A stretch of 64,000 nucleotides of DNA from Aquipuribacter hungaricus (GTDB taxonomy: Bacteria; Actinomycetota; Actinomycetes; Actinomycetales; JBBAYJ01), in assembly GCF_042663885.1 (NCBI RefSeq), contig NZ_JBHSXV010000001.1; one strand, written 5' to 3'. A program made the translations under genes and the position numbers. Position 1 is the stretch's first letter. Each line of letters begins with the position of its first letter. Positions 33,891 through 42,583 of this stretch are shown in pieces. The notes below the pieces were generated by a model. It saw only the letters and a program-made list of their open reading frames with translations. It made no database searches and was not told where the DNA came from.

Positions 33891-36871
33891 GTGGCAAAGG
33901 TCCGCGTGCACGAGCCTCGCCAAGGAGCCTCGGACTCACCAGCAAGAACCTGCTGTCCTGGTTGCAGGACAACGGCGAGTACGTCCGTGCGGCGTCCTCG
34001 ACCATCGAGGCACCCGTGGTCCGCAAGGTCCGCGAGAACTTCGAGTCGTCCGGCGCCGCCCCCGCTGCGGCCCCGTCCGCCCCGGCCCGCCCCACGGCCC
34101 CGTCGGTGCCCTCGGCGCCCGAGGTCGTCACGAGCCCCACGGCCGCCGGTGTCCCCGTGACCCCGCAGGCCAGCACCCCGGCCACCGTCACGGCCGGCCC
34201 GACGGCACCCGCCGCCCCGGCGGCACCTGCCCCCGCGGCACCCGCCGCCCCGGCGGCACCCTCCCGTGCGGCCGGCCCCGGCCCCCGCCCGGGCCCCCGT
34301 CCGGCGCCCGCCCCCGCGGCCCCGCCCGCACCGGAGCCGGCAGCGCCCGCCCCCGCGGCGCGCCGTCCCTCCGCGCCCGCCCCGCAGGCGCCCGCGCCCC
34401 AGGCGCCGGCACCCCAGGCCCCCGAGGTCCAGGTCCCGGCGGCGCAGGCCCCGGCGACCGAGGCACCCGCCGAGGCCCCGGCCGACGGCGGGTCCGCCCG
34501 TCCCGCCGGTCCCGGTCCCCGGCCCGGCACCCCCAACCGTCCGGGCAACAACCCGTTCGCCCCGAGCCAGGGCATGCCCCGGCCCGGTGCGCCCGCCCGC
34601 CCCGGCAACAACCCGTTCGCGCCGAGCCAGGGCATGCCCCGTCCGGCCGACCGCGGTGCGGCCGGCCCGGCCGGTCCCCGTCCGAGCCCCAGCGGCATGC
34701 CCCCCCGGCCCAACCCCGGGATGATGCCGCCCCGCCCCGTGCCCACCCGCGGTGGTCCCGGTGGTCCCGGCGGCGCCATGGGCCGTGGCCGTCCGGGCGC
34801 GCCCGCGGGTGCTCCTGGCCGTGGCCGTCCCGGCGGCGGCCCCAGCGGCCCCGGTGGTCCCGGCGGCGCTCCCGGCGGTCCCGGTGGTCCCGGCCGCATG
34901 CCCACCAGCGGTGGCTTCGGCAAGGGCTCCCGCGGCCGCGGCGGCACGCAGGGCGCGTTCGGCCGCGGTGGCGGTCGTCCGGTCCGGGCGCGCAAGTCCA
35001 AGCGGGCCAAGCGCCAGGAGTTCGACAACATGTCCGCGCCGACGATGGGCGGCTTCGACGTCCCCCGCGGCGACGGCACCACCGTCGTCCGGCTGCGTCG
35101 CGGCTCGAGCCTGACGGACTTCGCGGACAAGATCGACGCGAACCCCGGCTCGCTGGTGCGCGTCCTGTTCGGGCTCGGCGAGATGGCCACGGCCACGCAG
35201 AGCCTCGACGAGGACACGTTCCTGCTCATCGGCACCGAGCTGGGCTACGACGTCCAGATCGTCTCGCCCGAGGACGAGGACCGTGAGCTGCTCAGCGGCT
35301 TCGACATCGACCTGGACGAGGAGGACGACGAGGAGTACGTCGTCGCCCGCCCGCCGGTCGTCACCGTCATGGGCCACGTCGACCACGGCAAGACCAAGCT
35401 GCTGGACGCGATCCGGCAGACCGACGTGGTCGCGGGCGAGTCCGGCGGCATCACCCAGCACATCGGCGCCTACCAGGTGCGCCACGTGCACGAGGACATC
35501 GACCGGGCGATCACGTTCATCGACACCCCGGGCCACGAGGCCTTCACGGCCATGCGTGCCCGTGGTGCCAAGGTCACCGACATCGCGATCCTCGTGGTCG
35601 CCGCGGACGACGGCGTCATGCCGCAGACGGTGGAGGCGCTCAACCACGCCCTCGCCGCCGACGTCCCGGTGGTCGTCGCGGTCAACAAGATCGACCGCGC
35701 CGGCGCCAACCCGGACAAGGTCAAGGGCCAGCTCGCCGAGTACGGGCTGGTGAGCGAGGACTACGGCGGCAACACGATGTTCGTCGAGGTCTCCGCGCTC
35801 CAGCGCGTCGGCATCGACGAGCTGCTGGACGCGGTGCTCCTCACCGCGGACGCGGCGCTGGACCTGCGGGCCCGGGCCGACAAGGACGCCCGCGGTGTCT
35901 CCATCGAGGCCAACCTCGACAAGGGCCGCGGCCCCGTCGCCACCGTCCTCGTCCAGTCCGGCACGCTGCGCGTCGGTGACGCGATCGTCGCCGGCACGGC
36001 GTACGGCCGCGTGCGCGCCATGTTCGACGAGCACGGCGGTGCGCTGCCCGAGGCGCTCCCGGCACGCCCGGTCCAGGTCCTCGGCCTGACCAGCGTGCCC
36101 GGCGCCGGCGACTCGTTCCTCGTGGCGCCCGACGACCGCACCGCCCGCCAGATCGCCGAGAAGCGCCAGGCGGTGGAGCGCAACGCGGTGCTGGCCAAGG
36201 CCCGCAAGCGCATCACGCTGGAGGACTTCACCCAGGCCCTGCAGGCCGGCAAGGTCGAGACGCTCAACCTCATCCTCAAGGGCGACGTCTCCGGCTCGGT
36301 CGAGGCGCTGGAGGAGGCCCTGGTCCAGCTCGACGTGGGCGACGACGTGCAGCTGCGCATCATCGACCGCGGCGTGGGTGCCATCACCCGCACCAACGTC
36401 ATGCTGGCCAGCGCGTCCAACGCGATCATCATCGGCTTCAACGTCCGACCGGACGGCCCGGCGACCCAGCTGGCCGACCGCGAGGGCGTCGACATGCGCT
36501 ACTACTCGGTCATCTACGCGGCGATCGAGGACGTGGAGCAGGGCCTCAAGGGCCTGCTGAAGCCCGAGTACGAAGAGGTCCAGCTCGGCACCGCGGAGAT
36601 CCGCGAGGTGTTCCGCTCCAGCAAGTTCGGCAACATCGCCGGTGCGCTGGTCCGGTCCGGCCTCATCCGTCGCAACACCAGCGCCCGCCTCACCCGCGAC
36701 GGTGTCGTCATCGGCGACAACCTCAAGATCGAGTCGCTGCGCCGGTTCAAGGACGACGCGACCGAGGTCCGTGAGGGCTACGAGTGCGGTATCGGCCTGG
36801 GGTCGTTCAACGACATCCAGCCCGACGACGTGGTCGAGACCTTCGAGATGCGCGAGAAGCCGCGCGCCTGA
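33891..36871 (+). CDS. infB: Translation initiation factor IF-2 (two apparent frameshifts at the 5' end)
   Basis: About 992 residues when corrected. The start is GTG 33891, preceded by AGGAGA. The first 20 codons are broken twice: AGCCT at 33913-33917 and 33926-33930 each carry one extra C compared with AGCT. Removing both gives AKVRVHELAKELGLTSKNLL, the classic IF2 N-terminal subdomain, running on into SWLQDNGEYV. A Pro/Ala/Gly-rich linker (about 40-340) follows, then the GTPase domain with GHVDHGKTK (from residue 494), DTPGHEAF and NKID, and the C-terminal fMet-tRNA-binding domains. Being essential, it cannot truly be broken. Confidence 0.95.
34541..34640 (+). repeat. 40-base direct repeat in infB
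   Basis: Copies at 34541-34580 and 34601-34640 differ at about two bases and encode PGNNPFAPSQGMPR twice in the IF2 linker. Confidence 0.85.
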
Positions 36872-36910
36872 GGTCGACGCACGACGGCCGCGAGGCCTGC
36901 ACCACCGACA

Positions 36911-36954
36911 GACGGACGGCGCCGCCGGGGAGCTCCCCGGCGGCGCCGTCCGTC
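36911..36954 (+). terminator. Perfect 44-base palindrome between infB and rbfA
   Basis: Two 22-base arms are perfectly complementary with no spacer; the centre is AGCT. In RNA it folds into an extremely stable GC-rich hairpin 40 bases after the infB stop and 27 bases before rbfA. It probably acts as a terminator or a partial terminator/processing site in the operon. No T-run follows. Confidence 0.7.
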
Positions 36955-36981
36955 CCAGGCACCACCCACGAGGAGGCAGAC

Positions 36982-37545
36982 ATGGCTGACCCCGCCCGCG
37001 CCCGACGGCTCGCCGACCGCATCAAGGTCGTCGTCGCCGAGACGCTCGACAAGCGCGTGAAGGACCCCCGCCTCGGCTTCGTCACCCTCACCGACGCCCG
37101 GGTGACCAACGACCTGCAGCACGCCACCGTCTTCTGGACCGTCTACGGCGGGGACGAGGAGCGCGAGGGCACCGCCGCCGCGCTGGAGTCCGCCCGCGGG
37201 CTGCTGCGTGCCGAGGTGGGCAAGCAGACCGGGATGCGGCTCACCCCGACCCTCGAGTTCGTCCTGGACGGCGTGCCCGAGGCGGCCAGCCGGATCGACG
37301 ACGTGCTCGCCGCGGCCCGCGCCCGGGACGCCGAGATCGCCGCCGCCGCGGTCGGCGCCCAGCCGGCCGGCGACGCCGACCCGTACAAGGCGCCCCGCGT
37401 GGTCGACGAGGACGACGACGAGGACGACGACGAGGACGACGCTCCAGCCGGTGACGGCCTCGGGGCGGCCTTCCGCGACGAGGCCTTCGGGGCCCCCGCC
37501 GACGCCCTGGGCGACGGCTCGACCGAGCGCCCCGAGCGCGGCTGA
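36982..37545 (+). CDS. rbfA: Ribosome-binding factor A with acidic C-terminal tail
   Basis: A 187-residue 30S maturation factor. The KH-type domain covers about 1-115 (RARRLADRIKVVVAETLDKR, VKDPRLGFVTLTDARVTND, LTPTLEFVLDG). The last 65 residues include a run of Asp/Glu (DEDDDEDDDEDD) and are an extension compared with the usual 120-residue protein. GAGGAGGC precedes ATG 36982. It is followed two bases later by truB. RimP in the same cluster carries a similar acidic tail. Confidence 0.94.
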   Translation: MADPARARRLADRIKVVVAETLDKRVKDPRLGFVTLTDARVTNDLQHATVFWTVYGGDEEREGTAAALESARGLLRAEVGKQTGMRLTPTLEFVLDGVPEAASRIDDVLAAARARDAEIAAAAVGAQPAGDADPYKAPRVVDEDDDEDDDEDDAPAGDGLGAAFRDEAFGAPADALGDGSTERPERG

Positions 37546-37547
37546 GG

Positions 37548-38513
37548 GTGCCCGCCGACGAGCTCACCGGCCCGTGCGGCCTGCTCGTGGTCGACAAGCC
37601 GCAGGGCGTGTCGAGCCACGACGTGGTCGCCCGGACCCGGAAGCTCGTCCAGACCCGGCGGGTGGGGCACGCCGGCACGCTCGACCCGATGGCGACGGGC
37701 GTGCTCGTGCTCGGCGTCGGCTGGGCCACCCGGCTGCTCACGTACCTGGTCGGCCACGACAAGACATACCTGGCGACGGTGCGGCTCGGGGTCTCCACCG
37801 TGACCGACGACGCCGAGGGCGAGGTCAGCGGCGGGGCCGACGTGGCCGGGCTCGACCGGGCCGCGGTCGAGGCGGCGCTGGGGGCGCTGAGGGGGCCCGT
37901 GCTGCAGGTTCCCTCGACCGTCAGCGCCATCAAGGTCGACGGCCGTCGCTCCTACAGCCGGGTGCGCGCCGGGGAGGACGTCGAGCTGGCCGCCCGCCCC
38001 GTGACGGTCCACCGGCTCGAGGTGCTCGACGTCCGCGCCGTGCCCGCCGGTGCGACCGGCGGCGCGGGGCACGCGGCGCTGGACGTCGACGTGGTCGCCG
38101 AGGTGTCGTCGGGGACCTACGTCCGGGCCCTCGCCCGCGACCTCGGCGCGGCCCTCGGTGTCGGCGGTCACCTGACGGCGCTGCGCCGGAGCGCGTCGGG
38201 CCCGTTCGGCGAGGACGAGGCCGTGCAGGTGCCCGGCCGGCGTGCCCCCGACGCGGACCTCGACGCGGCCCGCGAGGTGGTCGGCGCGGCGATGCTCGAC
38301 CTCGCGGCCGCCTCGCGCCGCTGCTTCGGCGTACGGGACGTGTCGGCGGAGGACGCGACCCTGCTCGGCCACGGCCGGCGGCTCGAGCCGTGGGGGACCG
38401 GTGACGGCGTGGTCGCCGCCATCGACCCGGCCGGCCGGCTCGTCGCGCTCGTCCAGGACGTCGACGGCCGCGCCCGGCCGGTGCTGGTCGTCCCGCCCGC
38501 GCTGCGCCCCTGA
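37548..38513 (+). CDS. truB: tRNA pseudouridine(55) synthase
   Basis: A 321-residue TruB that makes pseudouridine 55 in the T-loop of tRNAs. The N-terminal LLVVDKPQGVSSHDVVARTR and the catalytic aspartate motif GHAGTLDPMATGVL are clear, along with KTYLATVRLG, STVSAIKVDGRRSY and SSGTYVRALARDLG. The C-terminal region from about 230 is the variable actinobacterial TruB C-terminus. GTG 37548 lies two bases after the rbfA stop, so the two are co-translated. Confidence 0.95.
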   Translation: MPADELTGPCGLLVVDKPQGVSSHDVVARTRKLVQTRRVGHAGTLDPMATGVLVLGVGWATRLLTYLVGHDKTYLATVRLGVSTVTDDAEGEVSGGADVAGLDRAAVEAALGALRGPVLQVPSTVSAIKVDGRRSYSRVRAGEDVELAARPVTVHRLEVLDVRAVPAGATGGAGHAALDVDVVAEVSSGTYVRALARDLGAALGVGGHLTALRRSASGPFGEDEAVQVPGRRAPDADLDAAREVVGAAMLDLAAASRRCFGVRDVSAEDATLLGHGRRLEPWGTGDGVVAAIDPAGRLVALVQDVDGRARPVLVVPPALRP

Positions 38514-38558
38514 GGGTGCGGGCGCGCCCGGCCCGGCGGCGGGTGTGACCCTGGGGGC

Positions 38559-39851
38559 ATGAGCGCCACGGCGAGGTCCGAGCCTGCCGGCCCTGCTGCC
38601 GCCCCCTCCTCCGCCCTGCCCCCTGTGCTCGTCGGGGTCGCCCTCGTCGTCGTCGCCCTGGCCGCGGACCTCACCTGGTTGCTCGTGCCGTGGACGGCCG
38701 CGCCCGCAGCGCCCGTCGACCCGACGGCGGGGCTGCCCGCGGACGCGGTCGCGCAGGCGGAGCAGGTGGCGTCCTCGCTGCGGCTCCCGTCGCTGCTGTC
38801 GACCCTGGCCGGCCTGGTGGCGGCCGCGGCCGTCGTGCTCACCCCGCCCGGGCGCCGGCTGCTCGCGCTCGCGCGGCGGGTCCCCGGCGGGCTCGTGCCG
38901 CAGGTGGCCGCGCAGGTGCTGGCGGTCCTCGTGGTGGTGCTGCTCGTGCGCTGGCCGTTCGGGGTCTGGTCGGAGACCGTGCGGCGCGACGTCGGCCTGT
39001 CCGTGCAGTCCTGGGGGCGGTTCGCCCGCGACCGCCTGGTGTCCGCGGGCCTGGACGCCGTCGTCCTCGTGCCCGCGGTGCTGGCGGTCGTCGTCCTGGC
39101 CCGCGCCCTGCCGCGGTGGTGGCCCGCGGCGGCGGCGGCCGGGGGAGCGGTCCTCGTCGTCGTGCTGTCGCTGCTGTACCCCCTGCTCGTCGAGCCGGCG
39201 CTGGCGGACCTGGCGCCGCTGGAGGACGGGCCCGTCCGCACGGAGGTCGAGCGGCTGGCGCAGGAGGCCGGGGCGCCCGTGGACGACGTCCTCGTCGCCG
39301 ACACCTCCACCCGCTCGACCACCGTCAACGCCTACGTGTCGGGGCTCGGGCCCACCCGGCGGATGGTGCTGCAGGACACCTTGCTGAGCACCATGACGGC
39401 CGAGCAGGTGCTCGCGGTGGTCGCTCACGAGACCGCCCACGCCGCTGCCGGCGACGTGCTGCGCGGCACCGCCGTGGGCGCCGCGGGGACGGCCGCCGCC
39501 GTGCTGGTCCTGGGCTGCGCCGCGGTCGCCGCGACCGGGACCGGGCGGGCCGGTCGCCGGCGACCCGTCGGCAGGGCGGCCGCGGCGGGCGGGGTGCTGC
39601 TCGCGCTGCTGCTCGTGGAGCAGGTGTCCGTGCCCGCGCAGGCCCTGGTCAGCCGCCAGGTCGAGCGTGCCGCCGACGCGCGGGCCCTCGGGCTGACCGG
39701 CGAGCCCGACGCCTACGCCGACGCGTTCCGGGTGCTCGTGCTCACCAACCGGGCCGACCCCTCGCCGCCCGGGTGGGTGCAGTGGTGGTTCGGCAGCCAC
39801 CCCACGGGGGCGGAGCGGGTGGCCGCCGCCGAGCGGGCGGCCGACGGCTGA
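38559..39851 (+). CDS. M48-family membrane zinc metalloprotease (Ste24-like)
   Basis: A 430-residue membrane protein with several N-terminal hydrophobic segments and an active-site HETAH (His290, Glu291, His294) in VVAHETAHAAAGDVL. The downstream acidic ligand is in ERAADARALGLTGEPDAY, the usual ExxxD pattern of M48 proteases. VNAYVSGLGPTRRMVLQDTL just upstream of the zinc site is family-typical. It may process membrane or exported proteins; substrates unknown. It starts 45 bases after truB and is convergent with azlD. Confidence 0.88.
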   Translation: MSATARSEPAGPAAAPSSALPPVLVGVALVVVALAADLTWLLVPWTAAPAAPVDPTAGLPADAVAQAEQVASSLRLPSLLSTLAGLVAAAAVVLTPPGRRLLALARRVPGGLVPQVAAQVLAVLVVVLLVRWPFGVWSETVRRDVGLSVQSWGRFARDRLVSAGLDAVVLVPAVLAVVVLARALPRWWPAAAAAGGAVLVVVLSLLYPLLVEPALADLAPLEDGPVRTEVERLAQEAGAPVDDVLVADTSTRSTTVNAYVSGLGPTRRMVLQDTLLSTMTAEQVLAVVAHETAHAAAGDVLRGTAVGAAGTAAAVLVLGCAAVAATGTGRAGRRRPVGRAAAAGGVLLALLLVEQVSVPAQALVSRQVERAADARALGLTGEPDAYADAFRVLVLTNRADPSPPGWVQWWFGSHPTGAERVAAAERAADG

Positions 39852-39870
39852 CGGGAGCCGGGCGACGGTG

Positions 39871-39897
39871 CGGGCGGCGCGGGCGGCGCGGGCGGGG
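39871..39897. repeat. 9-base tandem repeat
   Basis: Three units of CGGGCGGCG (last one CGGGCGGGG) fill most of the 56-base gap between the convergent protease and azlD genes. Confidence 0.75.
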
Positions 39898-39907
39898 TCG
39901 GCCTGCG

Positions 39908-40210
39908 TCAGAGCAGGAGCCGGGCCACCGCGGTGCTCGCCACCGCCAGGACGAGGACCAGGAGGAACGGCGCCCGCAGCGCCAGCGCCACGGCGGCCAC
40001 GGCGAGGCCGAGCAGCCGCAGGTCGACGACGAGCCCGTCGCCCGCACCCGCGGCCTGGGTGAGCACGAGCGCCCCGAGCATCGCGGGCGGGAGCAGGGCG
40101 AGCACCGAGCGGACCCGGACCCCGGACACCCACGCGCGCGGCACGAACGCCCCGGCGGCCTTCTGCGCGAACAGCCCGGCCGCGCAGAGGCACACGGCGA
40201 GCCAGCTCAC
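39908..40210 (-). CDS. azlD: AzlD-family branched-chain amino acid exporter subunit
   Basis: A 100-residue membrane protein with about four hydrophobic segments: SWLAVCLCAAGLFAQKAAGA, SVLALLPPAMLGALVLTQAA, LRLLGLAVAAVALALRAPF and LLVLVLAVASTAVARLLL. It matches AzlD, the small partner of AzlC in branched-chain amino acid (or azaleucine) export. GTG 40210 overlaps the azlC stop (GTGA); a GTG at 40219 would add three residues. Confidence 0.82.
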   Translation of the reverse strand: MSWLAVCLCAAGLFAQKAAGAFVPRAWVSGVRVRSVLALLPPAMLGALVLTQAAGAGDGLVVDLRLLGLAVAAVALALRAPFLLVLVLAVASTAVARLLL

Positions 40211-40899
40211 GATCGCCACCTGCGGTCCAGGCCGAGCAGGGCCACCGCGCCGCCGGCGAGGACCGGGACGCCGGCCGGGGCGACGAGGGACAGCAGCAGG
40301 GCCACGACGGCGGCCAGGGCGGCGACGGCCGCGGTGCGGCGGTGGCGCAGGTATGGCCATACCAGCGCGAGGAACGCGGCGGGCGCGGCGGCGTCCAGGC
40401 CGAGCGCCGAGGGGTCGCCCATCGCCTGCACGCCGTAGGCCCCGAGCACGGTCGTGAGGTTCCACGTCGTGAACAGCCCGACGCCCGTGGTCCAGAACCC
40501 CGCGCGGGCGGCGGCCGGCCCGTTCTCCTCGTGCCGGACGGCCATGCTCGTCGTCTCGTCGATGACCAGCAGCGAGGCGAGCAGGCGCGGCACCGCCCGC
40601 CGCGGCAGCAGGTCGGTGAGCCGGACCGCGTACAGCGTGTTGCGCAGGCCGAGCAGCCACGCCGACGCCAGGCCCGTGACGGGCGCCCCGCCCGCGGCGG
40701 CGACGGCGGCGAACGCGAACTGAGACCCGCCCGTGAACCCCAGCGCGGACAGCACGACCGCCTGCAGCGGCGACAGCCCGGACGCGACCGCCACCGCCCC
40801 GAAGCTCACGCCGTACACCCCGAGCAGCCCGAGCCCGATCCCGTCGCGGCGGGCGGCACGGACGGCCTCGGGGGTCGAGAGCCCGCCGACCGTGCTCAC
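40207..40899 (-). CDS. azlC: AzlC-family branched-chain amino acid exporter
   Basis: A 230-residue permease. The family signatures GLGLLGVYGVSFGAVAVASG, ALGFTGGSQFAFAAVAAAGG and GLRNTLYAVRLTDLL are clear, with about five membrane segments. The pair AzlC/AzlD exports branched-chain amino acids. GTG 40899 overlaps the stop of the DUF2461 gene. Any adjacent Lrp-type regulator, common for azlCD, is absent here. Confidence 0.9.
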   Translation of the reverse strand: MSTVGGLSTPEAVRAARRDGIGLGLLGVYGVSFGAVAVASGLSPLQAVVLSALGFTGGSQFAFAAVAAAGGAPVTGLASAWLLGLRNTLYAVRLTDLLPRRAVPRLLASLLVIDETTSMAVRHEENGPAAARAGFWTTGVGLFTTWNLTTVLGAYGVQAMGDPSALGLDAAAPAAFLALVWPYLRHRRTAAVAALAAVVALLLSLVAPAGVPVLAGGAVALLGLDRRWRS

Positions 40900-41591
40900 C
40901 GCCGGGCGGCCTCGTCGCGGTCGGTGGCGTCGGGGACGTGCGGGCCGACGTGGCGGTGCAGCCACCGGTCGAGCGGGGCCAGGGCCCGCCAGTGCTCGGC
41001 GACGACGTCGACCGCGCGTGCGTCGAACAGCCACGGCTCGGTGTCCCACTCCCGCGACAGGGCCAGGCCCTTGTGCCGGAGGAGACCGATCCGGGGGTGG
41101 TCGGGGGAGAAGCCGCGCGGGGCCCGGGTCAGCTGGTCCCCGGACCGGGACCAGCCGTCGCGCTCGAGGGCGCGCACCAGCCGCTCCAGCGAGCGGCCGC
41201 TGCCCTCGTCGTCGACGGCGGCGCGGTAGCGGGCGACCTGGTCGCGCTCCATCCGCCAGTAGCCGCCGGCCAGGAACAGGCCCTCGGCGCTCACGTGCAG
41301 GTACAGCGAGGACCGGCCGTCCTTGCCGTGCGTGTGGCCGGCGGCCTGGGTCTTGTACGGGCTCTTGTCGTTGCTGAACCGGACGTCGCGGTAGGGGCGG
41401 AACACCTTGCCGGTGCCGAACTCCGGCTCCAGGTCCGCCAGCAGCGCCAGCAGGGGTGCGCGGACCTGCGTCTCGTACACCGGCCGGTGGTCGTCCCAGT
41501 AGGCCTTGGAGTTGTCGGCCTCGAGGCCGTCGAAGAAGTGGGGGAAGTCCTCGCCGAAGCCCGTGAAGGCGCGCTCGCTCACGGCCGCCAC
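40896..41591 (-). CDS. DUF2461-family protein
   Basis: A 231-residue protein of the uncharacterised DUF2461/TIGR02453 family. Landmarks are FEDFPHFFDGL-like N-terminal sequence (GEDFPHFFDGLEADNSKAYW), FRPYRDVRFSNDKSPYKTQA, and LYLHVSAEGLFLAGGYWRM. No biochemical role is established for the family. It sits between the DUF3097 gene (9 bases upstream) and azlC (overlapping), in a four-gene minus-strand operon. GTG 41591 is used; a second GTG three codons later is equally possible. Confidence 0.85.
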   Translation of the reverse strand: MAAVSERAFTGFGEDFPHFFDGLEADNSKAYWDDHRPVYETQVRAPLLALLADLEPEFGTGKVFRPYRDVRFSNDKSPYKTQAAGHTHGKDGRSSLYLHVSAEGLFLAGGYWRMERDQVARYRAAVDDEGSGRSLERLVRALERDGWSRSGDQLTRAPRGFSPDHPRIGLLRHKGLALSREWDTEPWLFDARAVDVVAEHWRALAPLDRWLHRHVGPHVPDATDRDEAARR

Positions 41592-41600
41592 GCTACGTGC

Positions 41601-42491
41601 TCAGCGGTCGGCCTCGTCCCCGGTGACGAAGTCGATGAGCTCCTCGACCCGGCCCAGCAGCTCCGGCTCCAGGTCGGTCCAGGAGCGCACCGTGCCGAGG
41701 ATCCGGCCCCAGCCGCGGCCGACGTCCTGGGCGCTCGTGCAGGGCCAGCCCAGGTGGGCGAGCACGCCCTCCTTCCACGGCCGGCCGCGCGGGACGACCG
41801 GCCAGGCGTCCAGCCCGACGCGCTGCGGCCGGACCGCCTGCCAGACGTCGACGTAGGGGTGGCCGACGACGAGGACGTGGTCGCGCAGCGCGGGCGAGCG
41901 GGACACCGCCTCGGCCTCCCGCCACTCCTTGGTCCCGGCGACGAGGTGGTCGACGAGCACGCCGATCCGCCGGCCCGGGCCGGGGCGGAAGCCGCGCAGC
42001 GCGTCGGCGAGGTCGTCGACGCCGTCGAGCGCCTCCACGACGACCCCTTCGACGCGCAGGTCGGCGCCCCACACCCGCTCGACGAGCTCGGCGTCGTGCT
42101 TGCCCTCGACGAGGATCCGGCTGGCGCGAGCGACGCGGGCGCGCTGGCCGGCGACGGCGACCGACCCGCTGGCGGTGCGGCCCGGTGCCACGGCCGGCGC
42201 CGCGGCACGGGGTCGGACGAGCGTGACCGGCCGGCCCTCGAGCAGGAAGTCCGGCCCGAGGGGGAAGGTGCGGGTCCGCAGCCGGCGGTCCTCGAGCACG
42301 ACGACGTGCATGCCCCCGGCCTTCTCGCAGCGCAGCACGGCGCCGCACCAGCCGGTGGTGACCTCCTCCACGACGAGACCCGGCTCGGCGGGGACCTCCT
42401 CGACGACGGGGGGACGGCGGCGGGCGGCGAGGACGTCCCCGGCGTACCGGTCATGGGGGCCCCCGGTACGAGGGGGAAGGGCTGGGCTCAC
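41601..42491 (-). CDS. DUF3097-family protein
   Basis: A 296-residue actinobacterial conserved protein. Typical pieces are DRYAGDVLA near the start, SRILVEGKHDAELVERVWG, GVLVDHLVAGTKEWREAEAV and DHVLVVGHPYVDVWQAVRPQ. The central region resembles a TOPRIM-like fold (EGKHDAELVE and the DHLV motif), which suggests a nucleic-acid-related role, but this is inference. GTG 42491 fits the family N-terminus. It heads the operon with DUF2461 and azlCD. Confidence 0.8.
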   Translation of the reverse strand: MSPALPPRTGGPHDRYAGDVLAARRRPPVVEEVPAEPGLVVEEVTTGWCGAVLRCEKAGGMHVVVLEDRRLRTRTFPLGPDFLLEGRPVTLVRPRAAAPAVAPGRTASGSVAVAGQRARVARASRILVEGKHDAELVERVWGADLRVEGVVVEALDGVDDLADALRGFRPGPGRRIGVLVDHLVAGTKEWREAEAVSRSPALRDHVLVVGHPYVDVWQAVRPQRVGLDAWPVVPRGRPWKEGVLAHLGWPCTSAQDVGRGWGRILGTVRSWTDLEPELLGRVEELIDFVTGDEADR

Positions 42492-42560
42492 CGGTGCACG
42501 GTAGGCAGCGCCCTGCGCGGGCCGGCGGCGGACACGCGGGGCGGGTGCCCGGCGACGGGT

Positions 42561-42583
42561 GACCCGGCGACCCGGCGACCCGG
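42561..42583. repeat. 8-base tandem repeat at the 3' end of the GT39 gene
   Basis: GACCCGGC is repeated three times (last base of the third unit differs), ending next to the stop codon of the gene at 42584. Confidence 0.8.
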
